Below are positions 56,452 through 64,000 of a DNA stretch of 64,000 bases, piece by piece; the stretch's first letter is position 1; each line of letters starts with the position of its first letter. Location of the stretch: positions 248,001 through 312,000 of the forward strand of contig NZ_QVQT02000003.1 in NCBI RefSeq assembly GCF_003428625.2. The letters run 5' to 3'. The notes beneath the pieces were generated by a model, which saw only the letters and a list, made by a program, of their open reading frames with translations, ran no database searches and was not told the origin of the DNA. This DNA is from Paracidobacterium acidisoli. Its GTDB lineage: Bacteria > Acidobacteriota > Terriglobia > Terriglobales > Acidobacteriaceae. The translations under genes were made by a program, and so were the position numbers.

Positions 56452-56581
56452 GCCTGATTTCAGGTAACTGCTTCGCAAAGAAGATTGTTTCCTGTAAACA
56501 ATCTCCGGTGCATGCGCCGAGATAATGATTTGTGTCAGATTTTTTTTGTTTATATGTATTCAGGAATGAAATCTCTGAAAA

Positions 56582-58153
56582 ATGAACTCCCTGAAAAGAT
56601 ACTGCTTCCTTTCTGCCGGATTGTCGTTATCTGTGATCTGCGTGTTGTGGCTTACCGCCTGCGGGGGCGGGCCGATTGTCACTCGCTGTACGGAGAACTG
56701 CGGATCAAATCCTTCGCCCACAACGACGAACCTTACGGTCTCTTCCGCGGCAGTGGTTCAGGGAGACAGTGTCACTCTGACGGCGACGGTGACGCCCTCC
56801 ATGTTCGGAACCGTAGTCTTTCAGGACGCATTCAATGGCGGAAGCACTCTGCTTGAAGGGCTGAGCTCGATTCCGGCAGGGCGACGATCAGTATATCGAC
56901 TGAGAGCTTCGATATCGGAACACATTTTCTGACGGCGCTGTATGAAGGAACCGGCGGAGCCAGCACGTCCATTCCCGTCGCTCTTATGGTGAGCAGTCTT
57001 AGCCCGTCTGCTTCCGCCAGTTGCGGCATGGGAACCGGCGCATATGTGGCCGGCAACGGCACGGTGACGCAGAGCGGTCAGAGCTATACCGCCTCCGGCA
57101 CAGACCAGAGCGCTGTCTGCGTGAAAAACAGCGGCTCCGGCCTTACGCTGGTCAATCCAGCGATCACGAGCAACAGCAGTACCAGCTCGCTCGATGACAG
57201 CAGGAGCAATGGTCTGAACTCGGCGGTATTCGTGTACGGGAGCGGCGCCACATTGGGTTCCGGAAGCGCTCTGACGATGACGGGCGGTACGATCAGCGCG
57301 CAGATCCCTGACGCAGGCGGAGTTTCCGCTGTCGGAAATGGTGCATTGGCGACGCTTTCCGGCACCGCCGTCACCATTGGAGGATTCTGCTGCCAGGGCG
57401 ACGCGAACGCCGCGTATGGAGTCAATGCGATTACCGCGGACCAGGGAGGCATGATCACGCTGAACAATGTCACAGCTGTGGCGCCATCCGGTTCGAATGC
57501 CGTCTTAAGCGCCGTCGATGGCGGGGATGATACTCGCGAACGGCGGAACGTTCGGTGCATCCGGAAAATATCTTGCGGAGATCGAAGGAAACGGCTCGGT
57601 GACTCTGACAAGCGGTATCGTTACCTCCGGCGGCCTTGTCAGCATCGGCCCCGGCAACGGAGATGCCGTGTCTGGAGAGGCCGGATCGTTCAACATGACG
57701 GGTGGATCGTCTGCGGCGGGAATAACGTTTGCTGTCAGCGAACCGGCCACGATTTCTCTGAGCGACATTTCCCTTCCGCCGAATACCGGGACCTTCCTCA
57801 GTGTGTCGGCCGGTGGGGTGACTCTGAATGCCAGCAATGCGGTGTTAAGCGGAGATATCTATGCAGTACAGTCAGACTCCCTTACGGTAAGCCTTTCGCA
57901 TGGCTCCAGCCTGCGCGGGGCTGCCTCCGCCGGAGAGTCCCTGATGCTGGACGCAACCAGCACCTGGAGTGTAACCGCGAATTCGACAATCACGACGCTT
58001 ACCGACCCGGAGGGCATCTCCGGGACATCCGTTTCAAATATTGCCGGAAATGGCTTTACGGTCTACTACAGCGCCTCAAAAAGTCCAGCGCTTGGGGGAC
58101 GAACGTATGCTTTGACCAATGGCGGTGTTCTTACCCCCAGCCCAAACCCCTGA
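56582..58153 (+). pseudogene. Frameshifted lipoprotein with Ig-like and beta-helix repeats
   Basis: Three frames together encode one protein. The N-terminus (56582 on) has a lipobox (SVICVLWLTACGGG) and an Ig-like Big domain (TTTNLTVSSAAVVQGDSVTLTATVTP..FGTVVFQ). A shift near 56870-56882, at GGCAGGGCGACG, moves into the frame of ATISISTESFDIGTHFLTALYEG, which continues through a Gly/Ser/Thr-rich beta-helix. A second shift near 57515-57535 (GATGGCGGGGATG) moves to MILANGGTFGASGKYLAEIEGNG and ends at PSPNP, 58153. Both shifts are at G-rich runs, so either real decay or assembly error is possible. Expected role: outer-surface adhesin-like lipoprotein. Confidence 0.8.
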
Positions 58154-58165
58154 TCTTCGGAGCAA

Positions 58166-58241
58166 AGTTGAGACGTGCTCACGCTCAAGAGCTGCGACGA
58201 CAGGGTAACGGTTAGTCCGGCGACGCGGACGATTGGCTGAG
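58166..58241 (+). pseudogene. Decayed 3' remnant of a metallophosphoesterase paralogue
   Basis: AAAGTTGAGACGTGCTCACG... aligns with the phosphoesterase coding region around KVDDTLTLESYDD (~56275-56310). Then GACGACAGGGTAACG... aligns with its last 15 codons: DDRVTVSPATRTIG-stop here versus DDTVTIDLATRTIS-stop there, and GAGCC follows both stops. The intervening ~100 nt is absent, consistent with deletion between GACGAC/GATGAC direct repeats. Confidence 0.75.
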
Positions 58242-58274
58242 CCAGGCCTGATCGGCTGAAAACCGGGCAAAGGA

Positions 58275-58304
58275 AAACGCCGGGAGCGATCCCGGCGTTT
58301 TTGT
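58275..58304. terminator. Bidirectional hairpin terminator
   Basis: AAACGCCGGG (58275-58284), loop AGCGAT, CCCGGCGTTT (58291-58300), then TTGT on the plus strand and TTCCTTTG on the minus strand. It lies just after the rpsT stop (minus) and after the phosphoesterase remnant (plus). Confidence 0.85.
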
Positions 58305-58325
58305 CTGAACGGAAATCGAATCGGG

Positions 58326-58604
58326 TTAGGCGGCCTTCTTCGTCGCCAGCGCCTTGACGCGGGCGTTCAGGCGGCTCTTGTAGCGCGACGCAGTGTTGGC
58401 GTGGAGCACGCCCTTCTGCACGCTCTTGTCGAGCGCCGAAGCGGTCTTGTTGTACTGCTCGGTGGCAGCCTTGTGATCGCCCTTCTGAAGGGCCTCGCGC
58501 AGGGCGCGCAGGGTGCCGCGCACGCGGCTTTTGTTGGCGCGATTCACTGCGGTGCGCTTTTCGGACTGACGGGCGCGCTTGAGCGCCGAAACATGGTTCG
58601 CCAT
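58326..58604 (-). CDS. rpsT: 30S ribosomal protein S20
   Basis: 92 residues from ATG 58604 (CAGGA upstream). [34 protein letters not shown] and [19 protein letters not shown] are diagnostic of the S20 helical bundle, highly basic. It stabilises 16S rRNA. A consensus promoter lies 80 nt upstream and a hairpin terminator downstream, so it is monocistronic. Confidence 0.97.
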   Translation of the reverse strand: MANHVSALKRARQSEKRTAVNRANKSRVRGTLRALREALQKGDHKAATEQYNKTASALDKSVQKGVLHANTASRYKSRLNARVKALATKKAA

Positions 58605-58682
58605 GATGAAATCCTGTGCTTTCCTTATGGAAATGGGATGCAGGCAGAAGAGACTCGCTTGCCACATCCCCTGCAATCCCTA

Positions 58683-58711
58683 AGTTTAGGGGTTTTCCGC
58701 CTCAAGGTCAA
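58683..58711 (-). promoter_or_regulatory. Predicted sigma-70 promoter for rpsT
   Basis: Minus strand TTGACC (58711-58706), a 17-nt spacer, TAAACT (58688-58683). Expected start near 58676, giving a ~70-nt leader. The rest of the 58605-58949 gap shows no gene. Confidence 0.65.
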
Positions 58712-58949
58712 TCGGAATGGCGCACCATAACCCGCAATGCGCCGTCGGAGCGGCCTTCCCCTCTGCTTTCATGGCCCGTACTGTCCGTGGATGAACAGGG
58801 CTGCCTGCAAACCGGACACGAGGGCCTCGTCCGTCCGGCATTCATCGTAACGAATTCAATGACTTAAAGCCTGGCTGCAGTTGGCATCACAAGTGCTTCT
58901 TCACAGGCGGACCGGTCCCTCCCCGAAGAAGTCTCTGGAGAAGAAAGTC

Positions 58950-61379
58950 ATGCGAAGCCTGCTTCAGGATCTGCGCTTTGCCCTCCGTCGAATGCGGCAT
59001 TCCCCGGGCTTTGCTCTTACGGCCATCATCACTCTCGCTCTCGGCATCGGAGCCAACGTCGCTGTCTTCGGCGTTCTGCAGGCGCTCATCCTGCGCCCCT
59101 TCGACGTGCCCCATGCCGACCGCGTCATGACGCTCCAGCCGGATGAGCCCGGCAGCGTGAATCTCTCCTGGCCGGAGGTTCGCGATGTGCGCGACCAGAA
59201 CAAAGTCTTCTCCTCCGTGGCCGCTCTCCGCATCAATGACTTCGGGCTGGAGGCAAGCAACACCACCCATCCCGTCTGGGGATACGAGATCAGCGGCGAG
59301 TATTTCAATGTGCTTCGCATCCGCCCCGCGCTGGGCCGTCTGCTGCAGCCGGCCGACGATGCTCATCCCGGAGCCTCGCAGGTGGCCGTTCTCTCCTGGG
59401 CGGCATGGAAGAGCTACTTCGGCGGCGACCCCGCCATCATCGGCAAAACCGTCCGCATCGACAAGCACCCCTGCACGATTGTCGGAGTCACGCCGGCTGG
59501 CTTTTACGGCACGGAAAAGTTTCTTCAGCCCGATCTCTTCGTTCCCATGGCCAACGAAGAAGAGTTCGAGGGGTACAGCTGGCTCGAAACCCGCTACAAC
59601 CACGGCTCCTGGTCGATCGTCAGCCTGCGTGACGGCGTCACCCTGCCGCAGGCGCAGGCCGATGTGAACGCGATTGCCGCCCGCGTGGCGAAGCAGTACC
59701 CCAAAGAGGAAGAGCACCTGAAGCTCAGGCTCACGAAGCCCGGCCTGGCGGGTGATCTCTTCGGCGCCCCGGCACGCGGCTTTCTGGCCGGAGTGATGGG
59801 CCTGGCGGGAATCGTGCTGCTTGCCGCCTGCGCCAATCTCGGCAGCCTCTTCGCCGCGCGTACCGCCGACCGAGCCCGCGAGATCGCCATCCGCATGGCT
59901 ATCGGGTCGAGCCGGCAGCGCATCGTCCGCCAGATCCTCACCGAGGCGGCCGTCATTGCCGTCGCGGGCGGCGCCTGCGCCGGCGCGCTCGCCTGGTTCG
60001 GACTCTCGGCTCTCGGCCATTACCGCCCGCCGAGCAACTTTCCCATCCAGCTTGCCGTGATGCCGCAGCCGTCGCTGCTGGCCGCCGCGTTTCTGCTCTC
60101 CATCCTTGCCGCCATGCTCTTCGGCATCATGCCGCTGCGGCAGATTCTCGCCGCCGATCCCAATGAAGCCATCAAGACGGGCAGCAGCCATCAGGGAGCG
60201 GGGCGCCGCTGGGCCTTTCGCGACGTGCTGCTTGCCGTGCAGATCGCGCTCTGCTGCGTGACGGTTACCGCTGCCTTCGTCTCTCTGCGCGGCCTGCAGA
60301 AGGCGGTCAGCATGCAGTTCGGATTCGACCCGGACAATGCCGTGATCACCAAATTCGATCTCGGCCTGGCCGGTTACAGGCAGGAAGACGCCGCCCGCTT
60401 CCAGCATCGCCTTCTGGATCGCGTCCTGCAGCTTCCCGGCGTGCGGTCCGCCGGTTATGCCAACACCACGCCGCTTGCGCTCGACCAGTCCACGTGGAGC
60501 GTTTACCCGCAGTCGGCGGTCGAGTTCCGTCCCTCGACGGAGGCCTTCGATGCCTCCGTCTACAGCATTTCTCCCGGATACCTCCACGCAGCAGGCACAA
60601 AGCTTCTCTTCGGCCGCGATGCCAGCCAGAGCGACGGCCCGAAAGCGCCGCCGGTCGCTATCGTCAACAGGGAATTCGCCCGCAGGCTCTTTCACACCGA
60701 TCAGGCCACCGGGCGCTATTTCAAGGACGGCTCCGGTCACCTGGTGCAGATTATCGGAGTTGTCGAGGACGGCAAATATCAGGGGCTCAGCGAAGCGCAG
60801 CAGCCCGCTATGTTCCACTCCATCGAGCAGAGCCCGTATACCTCCATGTCGCTCGTCGTGCGCCCCCGTCCCGGCGTGACCGGGATGGCCGCGACCCTCC
60901 GCCAGGTGGTCCGCGAGCTCGATCCCGCGGTGCCGGTTCAGGAGTCGAGCGGCTGGCGTCATCAGCTGGGCCTGCAGCTCTTCCCGGCGCGTGCCGCGAC
61001 CATGGCGCTCGGCCTCTTCGGTCTCTTCGGCCTGCTGCTTTCCATCACCGGAACCTTCGGTCTCGCCTCCTACACCGTCACGAAGCGGCTGCGCGAGCTC
61101 AGCATCCGCGTCGCCCTTGGCGCGCAGGCGAAGCAGATCGTCTCCGCTTCGCTGGGGCGTATGCTCGTCCTGCTCGCCGCAGGATCGTCTGTTGGTCTGC
61201 TGCTCGGTGTGGCCGCAAGCAGGCTTCTCGCCGCCATTGTGTATCAGGCTTCCGCACAGGACCCGCTCGTGCTGTTCACCGTTGCCCTCACCATGCTGCT
61301 CACCGGAGCGCTCTCCATCGCAGGCCCTGTGCAGCGGGCTCTGCGCATCGATCCGGCGCGGCTGCTGCGCGAGGATTAG
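58950..61379 (+). CDS. ADOP-type duplicated orphan ABC permease 1
   Basis: 809 residues from ATG 58950 (GGAG ~10 nt upstream). LLQDLRFALRRMRHSPGFALTAIITLALGIGANVAVFGVLQALIL is the N-terminal signature (shown here in parts: LRFALRRMRHSPGFALTAI, LALGIGANVAVF). A MacB-type periplasmic domain (~55-260), three FtsX segments with RTADRAREIAIRMAIGSSRQRIVRQ, then a second half (~430-809) with KRLRELSIRVALGAQAKQIV. It has duplicated permease halves and no ATPase gene nearby. Likely a mechanotransmission-type export or lipoprotein permease using an ATPase from elsewhere. Confidence 0.93.
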   Translation: MRSLLQDLRFALRRMRHSPGFALTAIITLALGIGANVAVFGVLQALILRPFDVPHADRVMTLQPDEPGSVNLSWPEVRDVRDQNKVFSSVAALRINDFGLEASNTTHPVWGYEISGEYFNVLRIRPALGRLLQPADDAHPGASQVAVLSWAAWKSYFGGDPAIIGKTVRIDKHPCTIVGVTPAGFYGTEKFLQPDLFVPMANEEEFEGYSWLETRYNHGSWSIVSLRDGVTLPQAQADVNAIAARVAKQYPKEEEHLKLRLTKPGLAGDLFGAPARGFLAGVMGLAGIVLLAACANLGSLFAARTADRAREIAIRMAIGSSRQRIVRQILTEAAVIAVAGGACAGALAWFGLSALGHYRPPSNFPIQLAVMPQPSLLAAAFLLSILAAMLFGIMPLRQILAADPNEAIKTGSSHQGAGRRWAFRDVLLAVQIALCCVTVTAAFVSLRGLQKAVSMQFGFDPDNAVITKFDLGLAGYRQEDAARFQHRLLDRVLQLPGVRSAGYANTTPLALDQSTWSVYPQSAVEFRPSTEAFDASVYSISPGYLHAAGTKLLFGRDASQSDGPKAPPVAIVNREFARRLFHTDQATGRYFKDGSGHLVQIIGVVEDGKYQGLSEAQQPAMFHSIEQSPYTSMSLVVRPRPGVTGMAATLRQVVRELDPAVPVQESSGWRHQLGLQLFPARAATMALGLFGLFGLLLSITGTFGLASYTVTKRLRELSIRVALGAQAKQIVSASLGRMLVLLAAGSSVGLLLGVAASRLLAAIVYQASAQDPLVLFTVALTMLLTGALSIAGPVQRALRIDPARLLRED

Positions 61380-61405
61380 AAAAAACCGCCCCGGAGGAGG
61401 ATGCC

Positions 61406-63850
61406 ATGCGAACCGTGTTTCAGGACTTCCGCTTCAGCCTGCGGCAACTGATCAAAGCGCCGGGCTTTACGCTGACGGCGGTCCTGTCGCTGATGCTGGG
61501 CATCGGCGCGACGACGGCCGTCTTCAGCGTGATCTATGCCGTGCTGATGAACCCGTTCCCCTATGCCGCCCCGGACCGCATGGTGCACATGCGGCTGAAG
61601 GACAGCTCGGGCCAGGAGCGCGGCTTCGGTCTCACCGCGGGCCAGTGGCAGATCATCCGTAAATCGCCGGTGGTCGAAGACGCCTTTATCAGCGACGACT
61701 GGAATCTCACCGTCACCGGCCACGATATCCCTGAAGACCTGAACGGCGTCTACGTGACTTCGAACACCTTCAACTACATGGGCGTGCCGCCGCTGCTGGG
61801 CAGGGGGCTGATGCCCTCCGATGCGGTGGACGGCCAGGACCCGCAGCCGGTTGCCGTGCTCGGATACAAATTCTGGCAGCGCCACTTCAGCTCCGATCCC
61901 ACAGTGCTCGGCCGAACCATTCAGCTGGTGCGGAAGAACTACACCATCGTGGGAGTAGCCGCGCCGCGCTTTACCTGGGACGACGGCGATGTCTATCTGC
62001 CGCTGAAGATCAACCAGGACCCGAGCCGCGGCTACTATGTCGGCCTGCGTCTCAAACCGGGGGTGACGCATGCGCAGGCATCGTCCGCGCTTACGCCGCT
62101 GATCCGGCAGTTTGCCAAAGAGACGCCGTCGCACTTTCCTCCGCACTGGGCGCAGTTCTACGTGATCGGCCTGAACGAGGACTTTGTGAAGCAGCTCGGC
62201 GGGACGCTGTACCTGCTCTTCAGCGCGGTGGCGCTGCTGCTGGCCATCGGCTGCGGCAATGTCTCCATTCTGCTGCTGGCGCGGGGCACCGCGCGGCAGC
62301 ACGAGTTTGCCGTGAGGGCGGCCATCGGCGCTTCGCGGCGGCGCATTGTGCGCCAGCTTCTGACCGAGTCGCTGCTGCTTTCGCTGACCGGAACCGGGCT
62401 GGGCGTCCTGCTTGCCTGGAAGCTGCTGGCGCTCATCGTCTCCATGCTTCCGCCATATTCCTTCCCGCATGAAGCGGCCATCCAGATCAATCTGCCGGTG
62501 CTGTTGTTCAGCGTCGGCGTTGCGCTGCTGACCGGCATTCTCTTCGGACTGTGGCCGGCGCTCCAGTTCTCGCACCCGGAGGTCAGCCAGGTGATGCAGT
62601 CCAGCACCCGCCGCATCGCCGGAGGGGTACGCGGCCGCCTGACCAACAACATGCTGATCGGCGGGCAGATTGCCCTGACGCTGCTGATGCTGGCCGGGGC
62701 GGGCGCCGCCATGGAGGGCTTTCTGCAGCTGCTGCACACGCCTCTCGGCTACGATCCGCACAACGTCATGTCCGTGGGCATTCCGGTGCATGACGGCACC
62801 TACAAGACCTGGCCCGAGCGCGCGGCCTATTTTGAGCTGCTGCGCAGCAAAGCCGCCACCGTTCCCGGAGTAAAGATGGCAGCCATCTCCAGCAACGCAA
62901 CGCCGCCCTCGAATGGTGCGAACACGAGCATGGAGATCCTCGGCCAGGCGCCGAGCGACAACCAGCAGATCCGCCTGAACTTCGTCAGCCCGGGTTATTT
63001 CCCCATCCTCCACATTCCTCTCGAGCACGGCCGTGTCTGGACAGAAGCCGAGAGCCACAATTCCGCGCACGTGGCCGTCATCAATGAGACCCTGGCACGG
63101 CGTTATTTTCCCGGCGGAGATGCTCTCGGGCACTCTCTGCGCGTGCCTGAGCTCGCGATGCGGAGCGCGCCGCCGTATGCTCTTGCCGGACCGGGAGCCG
63201 ACGGATGGATGCAGATTGTCGGCGTCATCGCCGATAAGCGCAACGACGGCCTGCGCAAGCCGATCCTGCCTGAAGTCTTTGTTCCCTTCACGACCATGAT
63301 GGGGATGTACACGCAGATTCTGATCCGCTCGGATGTTCCGCCGCTCTCTCTGCTGCACGCTGTGGCCGCGGAGGTGAACTCCGTCGATCCCGATCAGCAG
63401 GTCACCAGCCAGGTCAACGACCTCGAGCACTGGATCAGCAATGAGCCGGAGTGGCAGCAGGAGCATCTGGTGGCGTGGCTCTTCGGAGCCTTTGCCGTGC
63501 TGGCTCTGGTGCTGGCCGCCGTCGGGCTGTACAGCGTCGTCTCTTACACCGTCGAGCAGCGGACGAACGAGTTCGGCATTCGCATGGCGCTCGGCGCACA
63601 GCGCGGCCACGTTCTGCGCATCGTCTTCCGTTCGATGCTGCCCAGCGTCGGCGGAGGGATGCTTGCGGGAATTGTGCTGGTGCTGGTGCTGAACAGAGTG
63701 CTGGCCCAGTGGGCCAGCGGAAGCTCGCGCGATCCGCGGGTTTTGCCGGGGGTGATCGCGCTGCTGCTTGTGGCCTCGGCCATCGCCTGCGCGCTGCCCG
63801 CGCGCCGCGCATCGGAGATGGATCCGATGACGGCGCTGCGCTGCGACTGA
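61406..63850 (+). CDS. ADOP-type duplicated orphan ABC permease 2
   Basis: 814 residues from ATG 61406 (GGAGGA 7 nt upstream), 26 nt after permease 1. VFQDFRFSLRQLIKAPGFTL, TAVLSLMLGIGATTAVFSVI, periplasmic domain, ILLLARGTARQHEFAVRAAIGASRRRIVRQLLTE, and a second FtsX half with VEQRTNEFGIRMALGAQRGHVLRIV. It ends ARRASEMDPMTALRCD, the family hallmark. It is clearly paralogous to permease 1 but divergent, so this is an old tandem duplication. No PadR regulator adjoins, unlike many such loci. Confidence 0.94.
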   Translation: MRTVFQDFRFSLRQLIKAPGFTLTAVLSLMLGIGATTAVFSVIYAVLMNPFPYAAPDRMVHMRLKDSSGQERGFGLTAGQWQIIRKSPVVEDAFISDDWNLTVTGHDIPEDLNGVYVTSNTFNYMGVPPLLGRGLMPSDAVDGQDPQPVAVLGYKFWQRHFSSDPTVLGRTIQLVRKNYTIVGVAAPRFTWDDGDVYLPLKINQDPSRGYYVGLRLKPGVTHAQASSALTPLIRQFAKETPSHFPPHWAQFYVIGLNEDFVKQLGGTLYLLFSAVALLLAIGCGNVSILLLARGTARQHEFAVRAAIGASRRRIVRQLLTESLLLSLTGTGLGVLLAWKLLALIVSMLPPYSFPHEAAIQINLPVLLFSVGVALLTGILFGLWPALQFSHPEVSQVMQSSTRRIAGGVRGRLTNNMLIGGQIALTLLMLAGAGAAMEGFLQLLHTPLGYDPHNVMSVGIPVHDGTYKTWPERAAYFELLRSKAATVPGVKMAAISSNATPPSNGANTSMEILGQAPSDNQQIRLNFVSPGYFPILHIPLEHGRVWTEAESHNSAHVAVINETLARRYFPGGDALGHSLRVPELAMRSAPPYALAGPGADGWMQIVGVIADKRNDGLRKPILPEVFVPFTTMMGMYTQILIRSDVPPLSLLHAVAAEVNSVDPDQQVTSQVNDLEHWISNEPEWQQEHLVAWLFGAFAVLALVLAAVGLYSVVSYTVEQRTNEFGIRMALGAQRGHVLRIVFRSMLPSVGGGMLAGIVLVLVLNRVLAQWASGSSRDPRVLPGVIALLLVASAIACALPARRASEMDPMTALRCD

Positions 63851-63860
63851 GCGGGCCGGA

Positions 63861-64000
63861 TTACCCGCGCAGGCTCATCGGGGGCGGATTGACGGCGGCC
63901 AGCTCGGCATAGACATCGTCGGGGAGCCGGAGCGATGCGGCGGCAACGTTCTCCTCCAGATGCGCAACCGACGATGTGCCGGGGATGAGCAGGCTGGCGC
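63861..64000 (-). CDS. Aldo/keto reductase, C-terminal fragment (cut by window edge)
   Basis: Only the last 46 codons are inside the window (stop TAA at 63863-63861). ASLLIPGTSSVAHLEENVAA, ASLRLPDDVYAELAAV is the typical end of aldo/keto reductases: the PGTSS..HLEEN motif binds the 2'-phosphate of NADPH. Substrate cannot be judged. Convergent with permease 2. Confidence 0.85.
   Translation of the reverse strand, partial: ASLLIPGTSSVAHLEENVAAASLRLPDDVYAELAAVNPPPMSLRG

Noticed and set aside
60494-61405. Upstream extension of permease 2 through the end of permease 1
   Set aside because: The extension is permease 1 read in a shifted frame. The ATG at 61406 has GGAGGA and the family N-terminus.
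61376-63610. Long minus-strand frame opposite permease 2 (and 58887-60962 opposite permease 1)
   Set aside because: His/Arg/Gln-rich translation typical of an antisense shadow; both permeases are clear.

Overview
The window looks like about 64 kb of an Acidobacteriota chromosome (subdivision 1, Acidobacteriaceae-like). This is inferred from high G+C, a pro-kumamolisin-type S53 peptidase, a tandem pair of ~810-residue MacB/FtsX-like permeases with no ATPase (the acidobacterial ADOP pattern), a PadR/permease-prefix operon, a DUF5715 protein and short leading-strand operons of translation genes. No rRNA, tRNA, CRISPR array, phage region or transposase was found. Both window edges cut a gene: an S53 peptidase on the left and an aldo/keto reductase on the right.

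Layout. 1-8.8 kb: S53 peptidase, GH78 rhamnosidase, rpsA with a long leader, a LysW-like zinc ribbon overlapping a small secreted protein, a rhomboid-fold protein that has lost its catalytic residues, and a beta-barrel protein. 9-18 kb: aspS, a small unknown gene and hisS; two toxin-antitoxin (TA) modules; gamma-carbonic anhydrase; pheS, an S23-like four-helix gene and a short pheT. 18-23.5 kb: kdsA, DUF4230, a VapBC module and pyrG. 23.5-28.2 kb: a PadR operon and a TetR/flavin monooxygenase pair. 28-34 kb: envelope and secreted proteins, mostly of unknown function. 34-41 kb: nusB, a VOC-RibH fusion, two Phd/PIN modules around clpB, and a quinone-oxidoreductase-like enzyme. 41-54 kb: glutathione peroxidase, a methyltransferase, M29 aminopeptidase, prmC, BrnTA, prfA, ATP-dependent DNA ligase, a CDF exporter, a PEBP protein and hslVU. 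54-64 kb: metallophosphoesterase, a frameshifted beta-helix lipoprotein, a decayed copy of the phosphoesterase 3' end, rpsT and two ADOP permeases.

Two kinds of structure are not explained by the genes. First, five intergenic regions carry degenerate tandem repeats with a 15-nt period (consensus near GGYCAGYGAAAARGC). They are arranged as a plus-oriented array followed by a minus-oriented array, and one such inverted pair brackets the S23-like gene between pheS and pheT. Second, there are six type II TA modules. In four of them a -10-like hexamer lies exactly 6 nt before the start codon of the first gene. Palindromes overlap this promoter in three of those four, which suggests leaderless, autoregulated TA mRNAs. 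A third, 35-nt palindromic repeat occurs three times, once inside the coding frame of the DNA ligase just before its catalytic lysine.

Functionally the window is dominated by translation (S1, S20, Asp-, His- and Phe-tRNA synthetases, RF1, PrmC), proteostasis (ClpB, HslVU) and envelope biogenesis (KdsA, permeases, secreted proteins). TA modules are wedged between housekeeping genes. Enzyme assignments rest on family motifs read by eye. Promoters and operators are pattern matches only.
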